Made by a program: the position numbers and the translations under genes
Part shown: in pieces, positions 8,240-14,464 of the stretch
Layout: the number at the start of each line of letters is the position of its first letter
Numbering within the stretch: the first letter of the stretch is position 1
Virus record (IMG/VR): IMGVR_UViG_3300025727_000050
Coordinates: 1-24,975 of that record
Source of the DNA: a virus
Direction: 5' to 3' (one strand)
Length of the DNA: 24,975 nt
Notes under the pieces: model-generated
Database searches by the model: none
Seen by the model: only the letters and a program-made list of their open reading frames with translations
What the model was told of the DNA's origin: nothing

Positions 8240-8620
8240 ATGAAAATAACCAAAACACAATTAAGAGAAATAATCAAAGAAGAAATTCAACTATTAACTG
8301 AACGCAGTCTTTCTGGTGAAATGGAAGAATTAAAACTCTACATTGATAATGATTCTCGTTTATATAATGGTACATATATTCCAATATTAAAGAATTTATC
8401 TAAAAAGAAACAAAAGGGAAAGTATAATTCATCATTAGCCATGAAAGGATTTGTATATCTTGTCAATGATGGAGCTAAGAAGTATGTTAAAGAGTTCGGT
8501 GGAAACGATAGAGACATATTTCCAAAGAGACAAAGAATTATGTTAGCAAAAGATTATGTAGATGAATTTGAACAAATTTTTAAAAATCAAGAATATGATT
8601 TTATGAAAACGGAGAAGTAA
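8240..8620 (+). CDS. Capsid-targeted form of a conserved small phage protein
   Basis: 126 residues. Leader MKITKTQLREIIKEEIQLLTE ends in LTE at residue 21. The remainder (EELKLYIDNDSRLYNGTYIP ... MKGFVYLVNDGAKKYVKEFG ... YVDEFEQIF) is a helical domain that I recognise as recurrent in marine phages, where it is annotated only as hypothetical. In this window it is fused to the leader, which argues that it is a head-internal protein. The ATG has weak RBS support; the next gene starts 1 base after its stop. Confidence 0.65.
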   Translation: MKITKTQLREIIKEEIQLLTERSLSGEMEELKLYIDNDSRLYNGTYIPILKNLSKKKQKGKYNSSLAMKGFVYLVNDGAKKYVKEFGGNDRDIFPKRQRIMLAKDYVDEFEQIFKNQEYDFMKTEK

Positions 8621-8621
8621 T

Positions 8622-8948
8622 GTGATAAAATTAAAAAAATTAATAAACGAAAGTACACCTGGATTCACAAAAAGAAAATTTGGTGATCCACTTCCAACAC
8701 TTGAAGATGTAATGAAACAACATCAAGAAAGTAAATTACAAGAAGATTGGTGGGATGATTTAGATAGAGCAGACCAACCAACTTACACTAAATCTCATTC
8801 AACAAGACAAAAAGTACAGGATGCTAAGGTAGACGATGGTGCTGAAATCACAGTAAACGGAAAACAATACAGATCAATTACAGAATCAAAAAAATCAAGT
8901 TACAATTTCACGGAATTACATGATAGAATTATCAATAGGAGAATATAA
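8622..8948 (+). CDS. Small protein with LINE leader and PGFT/GDPLPTL module
   Basis: 108 residues, GTG start at 8622 with GGAG at 8611-8614. The ten-residue leader MIKLKKLINE is the same length and plan as the T4 internal-protein targeting sequence (ten residues ending aliphatic-x-Glu). The PGFTKRKFGDPLPTLEDVMK module (8658-8723) follows at once. A more variable tail (about 45-108) contains QEDWWDDLDRAD and VNGKQYRSITESK. It ends with an ATAATG overlap to the gp21 protease gene, so the two are probably co-translated. Confidence 0.65.
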   Translation: MIKLKKLINESTPGFTKRKFGDPLPTLEDVMKQHQESKLQEDWWDDLDRADQPTYTKSHSTRQKVQDAKVDDGAEITVNGKQYRSITESKKSSYNFTELHDRIINRRI

Positions 8949-9562
8949 TGAGTAATAGGCAGTTGATTGTCGATTATCTCCCGTTTGAAATTTCACGGGA
9001 ACAAATAACTGAATCACTAAAAACTAATCAGGGTCGTCTCGTAGTGCATGGAGTATTACAGCGAGCAGATGCAAAAAACCAGAATGGTAGAGTTTATCCA
9101 GGCAAGATATTAGCTCGTGAAGCAACGAAATATTCTGAAGGATTTATTAATCAAAAACGAGCAATGGGTGAATTAGACCATCCAGAATCATCCGTGGTAA
9201 ATTTACAAAATGTATCTCACAATATTACTGAAATGCATTGGGAAGGAAAAAACTTAGTAGGAACAGTAGAAGTATTAGGGACACCATCAGGAAATATTCT
9301 AACGGAATTATTTAAGGCAGGAATAAAATTAGGTATTTCGTCAAGAGGTATGGGTTCAGTAGAACCACTAAAGGAGGGTGATGGTCAACAAGTAGGAGAT
9401 GATTTTGAGTTAATTGCATTTGATTTTGTCAGTAATCCAAGCACACACGGTGCATTTTTATATCCACTTAAAGAAGGAGTAGAGAAAGTAGAAGATGGTA
9501 GAACGTGTAACAAATACTGTAAAGTAGAAGAAATTATTAACGACATTATTAGAGGAGAGTAA
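8948..9562 (+). CDS. gp21: Prohead core protease (T4 gp21-like serine protease)
   Basis: 204 residues, close to T4 gp21 (212). A herpesvirus-type serine protease fold is expected. The catalytic His is in AMGELDHPESS (H78) and the catalytic Ser in LGISSRGMG (S131/S132); LIAFDFVSNPSTHGAF is the conserved downstream strand. In T4 this enzyme matures the prohead by cutting scaffold, capsid and internal proteins after (L/I)xE. This window contains a large set of candidate substrates with that motif, flanking the gene on both sides. Its own ends (EQITESL near the start, a Glu-rich C-terminus) could be self-cleavage sites. ATG 8948 is preceded by AGGAG at 8937-8941. Confidence 0.93.
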   Translation: MSNRQLIVDYLPFEISREQITESLKTNQGRLVVHGVLQRADAKNQNGRVYPGKILAREATKYSEGFINQKRAMGELDHPESSVVNLQNVSHNITEMHWEGKNLVGTVEVLGTPSGNILTELFKAGIKLGISSRGMGSVEPLKEGDGQQVGDDFELIAFDFVSNPSTHGAFLYPLKEGVEKVEDGRTCNKYCKVEEIINDIIRGE

Positions 9563-9564
9563 CA

Positions 9565-9804
9565 ATGACAAAAACACAATTAAGAGAAATGATTAGAGAA
9601 ATAGTATCTGAGGAAGGTGATGCATTTGACGCTCCAATCCCAGCACAAGTAAAACGACATATGAATAAGTTTATCGAAGCCACAAAAGGTGCAAATTTAA
9701 ACAAAAAGAAAATTGGTGCCATTTTAGGTCAAGTAGTTACTGCACTTGGTATTGAGGCTAATGAATTAGCAAGATACGTTAGATTAGTTAAAAAGGAATT
9801 ATAA
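9565..9804 (+). CDS. Small putative capsid-targeted protein
   Basis: 79 residues, MTKTQLREMIREIVSEE leader with a VSE site (about residue 16), then an acidic turn. The mature domain (PAQVKRHMNKFIEATKGANL ... ILGQVVTALGIEANELARYV) is a conserved four-helix-like unit that I associate with small proteins of marine phages. It starts 2 bases after the protease gene, with an AGAGGAGAG RBS at 9550-9558. The function is unknown. Confidence 0.65.
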   Translation: MTKTQLREMIREIVSEEGDAFDAPIPAQVKRHMNKFIEATKGANLNKKKIGAILGQVVTALGIEANELARYVRLVKKEL

Positions 9805-9805
9805 C

Positions 9806-10066
9806 ATGAAAGATAGACAAATATACGAAATGAACAAGAAATGGAGAGAATTCCGTCTTGATGAAAAACTAAACGAAGAAAATGAATCTCTTTGGACTTG
9901 GGTATACAAAGGTGTATTGGGTGGATTCAAAAAGGCCGAGAAAAAAGGTGGTGGTAGTGTTAGTTTAGATGAAGTTGCACGAGGTGTTGCATTTCTAATT
10001 AAAACAGAGTTTGGTGGTGGTGCAAAAAACGATTTTGTAAAATCACTTAAAAAGTATATTAGATAA
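9806..10066 (+). CDS. Small putative capsid-targeted protein with LNE site
   Basis: 86 residues. The N-terminal part (MKDRQIYEMNKKWREFRLDE, then KLNE at residue 24) is a charged helix with two possible cleavage sites, LDE and LNE. The mature part ESLWTWVYKGVLGGFKKAEK ... SLDEVARGVAFLIKTEFGGG is a small helical domain with a Gly-rich centre. ATG 9806 lies 1 base after the upstream stop. Its stop overlaps an ATG at 10066 that opens the interrupted frame leading into the polyprotein. Confidence 0.6.
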   Translation: MKDRQIYEMNKKWREFRLDEKLNEENESLWTWVYKGVLGGFKKAEKKGGGSVSLDEVARGVAFLIKTEFGGGAKNDFVKSLKKYIR

Positions 10067-10140
10067 TGAAACCTGGTCATCACACTTGACCATATAGTGG
10101 TGAAGAACACCCAGTTTGGGTAAAACATAAGGAAGAACCT
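10066..10140 (+). other. In-frame upstream extension of the polyprotein, interrupted by one UGA
   Basis: ATG 10066 overlaps the upstream stop (TAATG). It reads MKPGHHT, then TGA (10087-10089), then PYSGEEHPVWVKHKEEP directly in frame into the polyprotein at 10141. The post-stop residues look like real protein. One base change would restore a continuous gene from 10066. It could be a recent nonsense mutation, readthrough, or a sequencing error. Confidence 0.5.
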
Positions 10141-12147
10141 GTGGACGAATATAAATCAAGATTATCAGCCTATCTTAGTGATATGGTACGAGAAGAACTT
10201 GAAAAATACGATGGTGGATTCACAGATGAGTGGAATGACCAACGAAAAAAGAATGCCGAAGTCTTGGGATATAAACTTTCAGGTACAAGTGATATAAAAG
10301 AAACCAAGAAAAAAGATTCTCGTGGAACGGAGAGGGATTACAAAAAAGAATACGCAAAGTATGGTTCATCCACTAAATCTAAAAAGTATAGAGCTGAATT
10401 AAATAAGTACAATCGTAAGAAAGGTACTTATGGAAATGGTGATGGTAAAGATGCATCACATAAGGGAGGAAAAATTGTGGGATTTGAATCAGAATCAAAA
10501 AATCGAGGTAGAGCCGAAAAGAGCAGATTGAAAAAAGAATCCGTAAATGAAGGCCAAAAAAGATTTAGAATCGGACATAATATAGGTAGAGCTAAATACG
10601 TTATCAGTTTCCATAACGGTAAATCAAAACATACTGACGGAAGTGATTTTTGGGATCTGCAAATCCATAAAAACAAAAAATCTCTTGAAAAGGGTAAAGA
10701 AGATTTAAGACAAAAGGGATACTTTGAAGAATCCGTAAATGGGGCAACAAAGAGTAGATTGAAAAAAGAAACGGTATCACGTAATACACTCCGTAAAATA
10801 ATTAGAGAAGAATTACAATCCGTAAATGAAGGATTGTCAGGAAGTATTTTGACGAAAGTTAAAAAGAATTCAAAAGATGTTTATGGTAGAACTGATTATA
10901 CTGCAGATGGTAATCAAATGTCTTATTATAGTGGTAATAACAAATATTATATTGTCTTTCATGGTAAAAAAGGTGAAGTAACAAAATATATTGATATGCC
11001 AGGAAATGTTAATAAACACGATAAAGCAGAAAAATTCTTTAAAGATTTTATAAAAAAATATGATAGAACTAAAAAATTAGAATCCGTAAATGAAGCTAAA
11101 ATAGCACATAGTAAAGGTGGATACGTAGAAGTAGGGAAATGGTATTTACTTAATTATGGAAAATGGAAAGACACAGTTAAAGTAGTGAGTATAGACGCCA
11201 AAGGAATGAAAGTTTATAATCCAAATGATAATTGGAGATACACCATACCAATGACTATGATAAAGAAGAAAAAGATTGGTGGATATATGACTCCGATTGA
11301 CGAATCCATAAATGAAGCTAAAAGATATAAACTCGGTGATTCATGGAGTAAAGATTTTGATTATGAAGGTATGCTAAAATGGGGTATGAGTGTAGATTGG
11401 AGAATGGATGAAGAAAGATTATTATTACTACATCATTCTCTTGAAGATGTGAATTATCATAATATAGCCACCCCACTTTGGGATGCGATGGTTGCATTGA
11501 AAACAGATAATAAATCAAAGGCGAAATCACTTTTGAAAAAAGTTAATAAACTTTCTAAGCATGAAATGAGTGAATCTATAAATGAAACAAAACTTACAGA
11601 AGATTACAAAAACTCTGAATGGGAAGTATATGTTGCTGATGAAAATGGTAAAGAAAAAATTGTGAAAAAAGCTAAATCTAAAAGAGCAGGAGTTATTCTT
11701 TACAATAAATTAATTAATTCAGATAAATATCACGAAGTTGGAATGAGAGTAGTTAAAGAATCCGTAAATGAAGCTAATGCATCAACAATCAAAAAAAAAT
11801 TATTAAAACAGTACGGAGGAGTAGTTATTATGAAAATAACTAAATCACAATTACGAGAAATGATTAGAGAAGAAATTCAGAAGTTGAATGAAAGTTCATT
11901 GGACTATGAACAGGATTTCAAATGGGCTAATGAAAACGAATTAAAAGTAATTTCTAAACTTATTTGGATGAATCCACAAGGTATAGCTGGTGTTATTAAA
12001 ATGGGAAAGAAAAAACCAGCAGAATTTAAAAAATTAATAAAACAAATGGCTAAAAAGGGATTGGGTGAATCTATAAACGAAGGTGGAACCGGAAAACTCG
12101 GTAAAGACGAAAGTGATGATATTCGTCGGTATCGTATATACCAATAA
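10141..12147 (+). CDS. Candidate head-internal polyprotein: about eight modules separated by ESVNE/ESINE cleavage sites
   Basis: 668 residues from GTG 10141 (AAGGAAG at 10129-10135). Sites of the form (E/Q)S(V/I)NE end at residues 137, 230, 318, 392, 482, 544 and 647. There is a degenerate ESVNG at 201 and a KLNE at 584. Between them lie apparently unrelated basic modules of about 40-90 residues: for example 231-318 (YIVFHGKKGEVTKY), 319-392 (GKWYLLNYGKWKDTVKV), 393-482 (a helical module with DWRMDEERLLLLHHSLED) and 483-544 (EWEVYVADENGKEKI). Two internal amphipathic leader-like stretches occur (TLRKIIREELQSVNE; MKITKSQLREMIREEIQKLNE). The sites match T4 gp21-type specificity, with Val as a conservative variant, so processing into separate peptides inside the prohead is inferred. 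No module has a recognisable enzyme motif. The last module is cut short by a frameshift. Confidence 0.75.
   Translation: MDEYKSRLSAYLSDMVREELEKYDGGFTDEWNDQRKKNAEVLGYKLSGTSDIKETKKKDSRGTERDYKKEYAKYGSSTKSKKYRAELNKYNRKKGTYGNGDGKDASHKGGKIVGFESESKNRGRAEKSRLKKESVNEGQKRFRIGHNIGRAKYVISFHNGKSKHTDGSDFWDLQIHKNKKSLEKGKEDLRQKGYFEESVNGATKSRLKKETVSRNTLRKIIREELQSVNEGLSGSILTKVKKNSKDVYGRTDYTADGNQMSYYSGNNKYYIVFHGKKGEVTKYIDMPGNVNKHDKAEKFFKDFIKKYDRTKKLESVNEAKIAHSKGGYVEVGKWYLLNYGKWKDTVKVVSIDAKGMKVYNPNDNWRYTIPMTMIKKKKIGGYMTPIDESINEAKRYKLGDSWSKDFDYEGMLKWGMSVDWRMDEERLLLLHHSLEDVNYHNIATPLWDAMVALKTDNKSKAKSLLKKVNKLSKHEMSESINETKLTEDYKNSEWEVYVADENGKEKIVKKAKSKRAGVILYNKLINSDKYHEVGMRVVKESVNEANASTIKKKLLKQYGGVVIMKITKSQLREMIREEIQKLNESSLDYEQDFKWANENELKVISKLIWMNPQGIAGVIKMGKKKPAEFKKLIKQMAKKGLGESINEGGTGKLGKDESDDIRRYRIYQ
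11815..11832 (+). promoter_or_regulatory. Internal RBS and ATG inside the polyprotein (fossil gene start)
   Basis: GGAGG at 11815-11819 is followed 10 bases later by ATG 11830, in frame, opening MKITKSQLREMIREEIQKLNE, the standard leader of the stand-alone genes. The codon just before the RBS is TAC (11812-11814), one base from a stop (TAA/TAG). This looks like an intergenic junction turned into coding sequence by stop loss. Internal initiation at 11830 may still occur. Confidence 0.6.
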
Positions 12148-12292
12148 AAATAAAAAACCAAAAGATATTCTTAAATTGGTATTGAAAGATACATTTTTAA
12201 CAAAAAATATAAAACAACAAAGAATTAGTACAAAAGAATTATTGAGTTACATTGAAGATGAACTTAAACTGACTAAATTCATGGGGCGTTAA
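12118..12292 (+). pseudogene. Frameshifted terminal module of the polyprotein
   Basis: The +1 frame from about 12118 reads IFVGIVYTNKNKKPKDILKL, then VLKD, and ends KELLSYIEDELKLTKFMGR. It aligns with the C-terminal part of the 13621-13869 protein (VLHAIVMRNKSKNANAILKL, VMKD ... RELLGYIDGVKQFAKYM). The part upstream of the shift (GGTGKLGKDESD) aligns with that protein's GGMGILDKDQTD. A single-base indel near gaaagtgatgatattc (12109-12124) therefore separates the two halves. Without it the polyprotein would end at 12292. A mutation, a programmed +1 shift or a sequencing error are all possible. Confidence 0.65.
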
Positions 12293-12307
12293 TTAGGAGA
12301 AATTGAA

Positions 12308-13594
12308 ATGTTAAAATTAAAAAAATTAATAAACGAAAGTGCACCTGGATTCACAAAAAGAAAATTCGGTGATCCACTTCCAACACTATCTGATATAATG
12401 AAAAATCAAGCAATACAGGCTACTATAAATTATCAAAGAGGATATCCGTATAAAACCCATCGTACTGGTACAGAATTAGAATCTGTAAATGAAGCAACAT
12501 ATCCAAAAAAAGGACAAGTAGTAGCTATTGGTAAAGATGGTATTAAATTTAAATTAGTAAATATAACTCATGGTCATGTAGGTATTCCAGATGACCCATC
12601 AGGAACAAGTTTTGAATTCCACGCTCTCAACAAAAAATATGGAAAAGAACATTTCACCAAAAAGAATTGGGATTTTGCTATGAAAAAGGGTTGGATCACA
12701 GTTGAATCCGTAAATGAAGATAATATTAAATTTTCTAAAGAAGAAATGTCACAATTACATAAAGATGGTAAAGTAGAAAAAGGTGGTCATACAATAGAGT
12801 TTAATGAATCAACTAAAGAATATGGTAAAACATTAGATAAAATCGCTAAAGATAGACAATTAAAATCTATTTCTAAGAAAGACAGAGATACTTTAATAAA
12901 GATAGCAAAATTAATGAAAAGAGCAAATGAATCCGTAAATGAAGGAAACTTAAAATATGTAATTCAATATAAGAAGGATAAAAATAGATATTTAAGTAAT
13001 AAATCCAGAGATGTTAAAAAAGTAAAAGACGCATTACAATTTAAATCTGAAAAGGACGCAAAAAATCAATTAAATGGATTGGATTGGCAATTCAGAGGAA
13101 ATTATAAGATTGTTAAGTTAAAAGAATCAGTAGAAGAAACACAATTACGAAATATGATCCGAGAAGAACTTACGTATCTTAATGAGGCAACGGAATTTAT
13201 AGTATTTTATAAAGGAAAACAATTTACAGTAAAGGGTAAAGATTTATACAATGCTAAAAAAGACTTCATTTCTAAAAATAAAGTTCCGATGAGTAAATGG
13301 GGAACATTAGCAATTATGTCTAAAAAATCATATGATGATCAACAGTTTAGGTATGAGAATATAAACGAAGCCATCGTAAAGCCATCTAAAGTTCAAAGTG
13401 AAGTAAATAAAATTAAAAAGAGATTAATAAAAAAAGCAGAGAGTGGTAAGTTTTATGAAAATTTTGGACAAAAGGAAGTTGATAAATTAGAAGATAAATA
13501 TATTGACATATCAAGTTATACAGTCGAGATGAATAAAATTCGCGACATTCTAACTGATTTTAGAAAATGGGCTAGGAATTATTCACCAAATTAA
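12308..13594 (+). CDS. Second candidate head-internal polyprotein (LINE leader, PGFT module, five further modules)
   Basis: 428 residues, ATG 12308 with AGGAG at 12296-12300. It opens with the ten-residue leader MLKLKKLINE and the PGFTKRKFGDPLPTLSDIMK module. Cleavage-type sites follow: ESVNE ending at residues 62, 137 and 212, YLNE at 293 (after an internal leader-like TQLRNMIREELTYLNE) and ENINE at 354. The modules are each 60-80 residues, for example 63-137 (KKGQVVAIGKDGIKFKLVNI, beta-rich), 213-293 (KYVIQYKKDKNRYLSNKS) and 294-354 (EFIVFYKGKQFTVKGKDLYN). The architecture is the same as 10141-12147, but the module set is largely different. Head-internal delivery and gp21 processing are inferred from the leader and sites. 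Confidence 0.75.
   Translation: MLKLKKLINESAPGFTKRKFGDPLPTLSDIMKNQAIQATINYQRGYPYKTHRTGTELESVNEATYPKKGQVVAIGKDGIKFKLVNITHGHVGIPDDPSGTSFEFHALNKKYGKEHFTKKNWDFAMKKGWITVESVNEDNIKFSKEEMSQLHKDGKVEKGGHTIEFNESTKEYGKTLDKIAKDRQLKSISKKDRDTLIKIAKLMKRANESVNEGNLKYVIQYKKDKNRYLSNKSRDVKKVKDALQFKSEKDAKNQLNGLDWQFRGNYKIVKLKESVEETQLRNMIREELTYLNEATEFIVFYKGKQFTVKGKDLYNAKKDFISKNKVPMSKWGTLAIMSKKSYDDQQFRYENINEAIVKPSKVQSEVNKIKKRLIKKAESGKFYENFGQKEVDKLEDKYIDISSYTVEMNKIRDILTDFRKWARNYSPN
12359..12408 (+). repeat. 50-bp exact repeat of the GDPLPTL module, second copy at 13935-13984
   Basis: The 50 bases at 12359-12408 are identical to 13935-13984, while flanking bases differ. They encode the second half of the PGFT module (RKFGDPLPTLSDIMKN). 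The module occurs four times in the window (7194-7259, 8658-8723, 12344-12409, 13920-13985), each 22 residues long. Exact identity of this pair suggests recent duplication or gene conversion. Confidence 0.85.
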
Positions 13595-13620
13595 ACGGTC
13601 TAAGACGTGGAAACAAAACT

Positions 13621-13869
13621 ATGAAAATAACTAAAACACAATTAAAACAAATGATTCGAGAAGAAATTCAATCACTTAAAGAAGGTGGTATGGGTATATT
13701 AGACAAAGATCAAACAGATGTATTACATGCAATAGTAATGAGAAATAAATCTAAAAATGCAAATGCTATTCTTAAACTTGTAATGAAAGACCCTATGTTT
13801 AAAGATGAAGATAAACGAGAACTATTGGGTTATATTGATGGTGTTAAACAATTTGCTAAATATATGTAG
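13621..13869 (+). CDS. Small putative capsid-targeted protein, stand-alone paralogue of the polyprotein's last module
   Basis: 82 residues. Leader MKITKTQLKQMIREEIQ ends SLKE at residue 21, followed by G. The mature 61 residues (GGMGILDKDQTDVLHAIVMR ... ILKLVMKD ... ELLGYIDGVKQFAKYM) are helical and align with the broken tail of the first polyprotein (12082-12292). So the same cargo exists once as its own gene and once as a polyprotein module. The RBS is weak (GGAAAC at 13610-13615). Confidence 0.7.
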   Translation: MKITKTQLKQMIREEIQSLKEGGMGILDKDQTDVLHAIVMRNKSKNANAILKLVMKDPMFKDEDKRELLGYIDGVKQFAKYM

Positions 13870-13883
13870 ATAGGAGAAGTGAC

Positions 13884-14189
13884 GTGTTAAAACTAAAAAA
13901 ACTAATAAACGAAAATGTACCAGGATTTACCAGTAGAAAATTCGGTGATCCACTTCCAACACTATCTGATATAATGAAAAATCATCAGTCTGTAGTAAAA
14001 GAAGCTGCACCAAAAATGAGAGAGAAACCAGGTCAGAAGGAATTGAAATCAATAAAACTACAATTAGAGAGATTAAAGAGTATAGACATATCTGGAAAAC
14101 ACGCGTCTAAACTTAAAAGTGCAATAAGTAGCACACAGAAATCTATTAGTAAAATTGAAAATATTATTAGAATGAGTAGTACACTTTAA
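13884..14189 (+). CDS. Small protein with LINE leader and PGFT/GDPLPTL module
   Basis: 101 residues, GTG start at 13884 with AGGAGAAG at 13872-13879. Leader MLKLKKLINE (10 residues), then VPGFTSRKFGDPLPTLSDIM, a short linker with VKEAAPK (a possible further VxE site) and a helical hairpin (SIKLQLERLKSIDISGKHAS ... TQKSISKIENIIRM). The hairpin pattern recalls the C-terminal units at 6936-7953. The GDPLPTL part is DNA-identical to that of 12308-13594. Function unknown. Confidence 0.65.
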   Translation: MLKLKKLINENVPGFTSRKFGDPLPTLSDIMKNHQSVVKEAAPKMREKPGQKELKSIKLQLERLKSIDISGKHASKLKSAISSTQKSISKIENIIRMSSTL

Positions 14190-14190
14190 A

Positions 14191-14463
14191 ATGATTAGTT
14201 TAAAGTCCATGTTAAAAACAGTAAAAGAAGCTAGAATAGCAAAGCCAAGAAAGGGTCGTGAGACTCCACTGGATTCAAAGGTTCAAATACCTGGATTCGG
14301 TGTAATGACCAGAAAACAAATGCAAGGTAGTATTCAAAGATACTTAAAGGAAGTGACTAATTATATAAAAAAAGGTGACGCAGAAAAAGCTTATAACACA
14401 TTATATAAACGTGAAGTATTAAAAGGATTTTTAGAAACTGAAATTAAACACAGTGGAAAATAA
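14191..14463 (+). CDS. Small putative capsid-targeted protein
   Basis: 90 residues. The leader MISLKSMLKTVKE differs from the other two types but is also a short basic amphipathic helix ending in an aliphatic-x-Glu site (VKE, residue 13) followed by A. The mature part is strongly basic (RIAKPRKGRETPLDSKVQIP, FGVMTRKQMQGSIQRYLKE) and then helical (IKKGDAEKAYNTLYKREVLK), which would suit DNA binding in the head. DNA binding is only inferred from charge. The start is 1 base after the upstream stop. Confidence 0.6.
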   Translation: MISLKSMLKTVKEARIAKPRKGRETPLDSKVQIPGFGVMTRKQMQGSIQRYLKEVTNYIKKGDAEKAYNTLYKREVLKGFLETEIKHSGK

Positions 14464-14464
14464 A

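Larger units (their letters stand above)
10537..13369 (+). repeat. Dispersed 15-bp repeat gaatccgtaaatgaa encoding cleavage site ESVNE
   Basis: Exact or near-exact copies at 10537-10551, 10729-10743 (ends ggg), 10816-10830, 11080-11094, 11302-11316, 11572-11586, 11758-11772, 12067-12081, 12479-12493, 12704-12718 and 12929-12943. A diverged copy (ENINE) is at 13355-13369, and a related ESINE copy at 7170-7184. Intervening sequences are unrelated. The copies are always in frame and always at module borders. Confidence 0.85.

Noticed and set aside
12083-12292. Independent 69-codon gene
   Set aside because: It has no RBS at its ATG, and its useful part aligns with the end of the 13621 paralogue; better read as the frameshifted tail of the polyprotein.
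10537-12943. CRISPR array suggested by short repeats at intervals
   Set aside because: Repeats are 15 bp, spacing varies from about 90 to 400 bases, and everything is translated in frame; these are protein cleavage sites.
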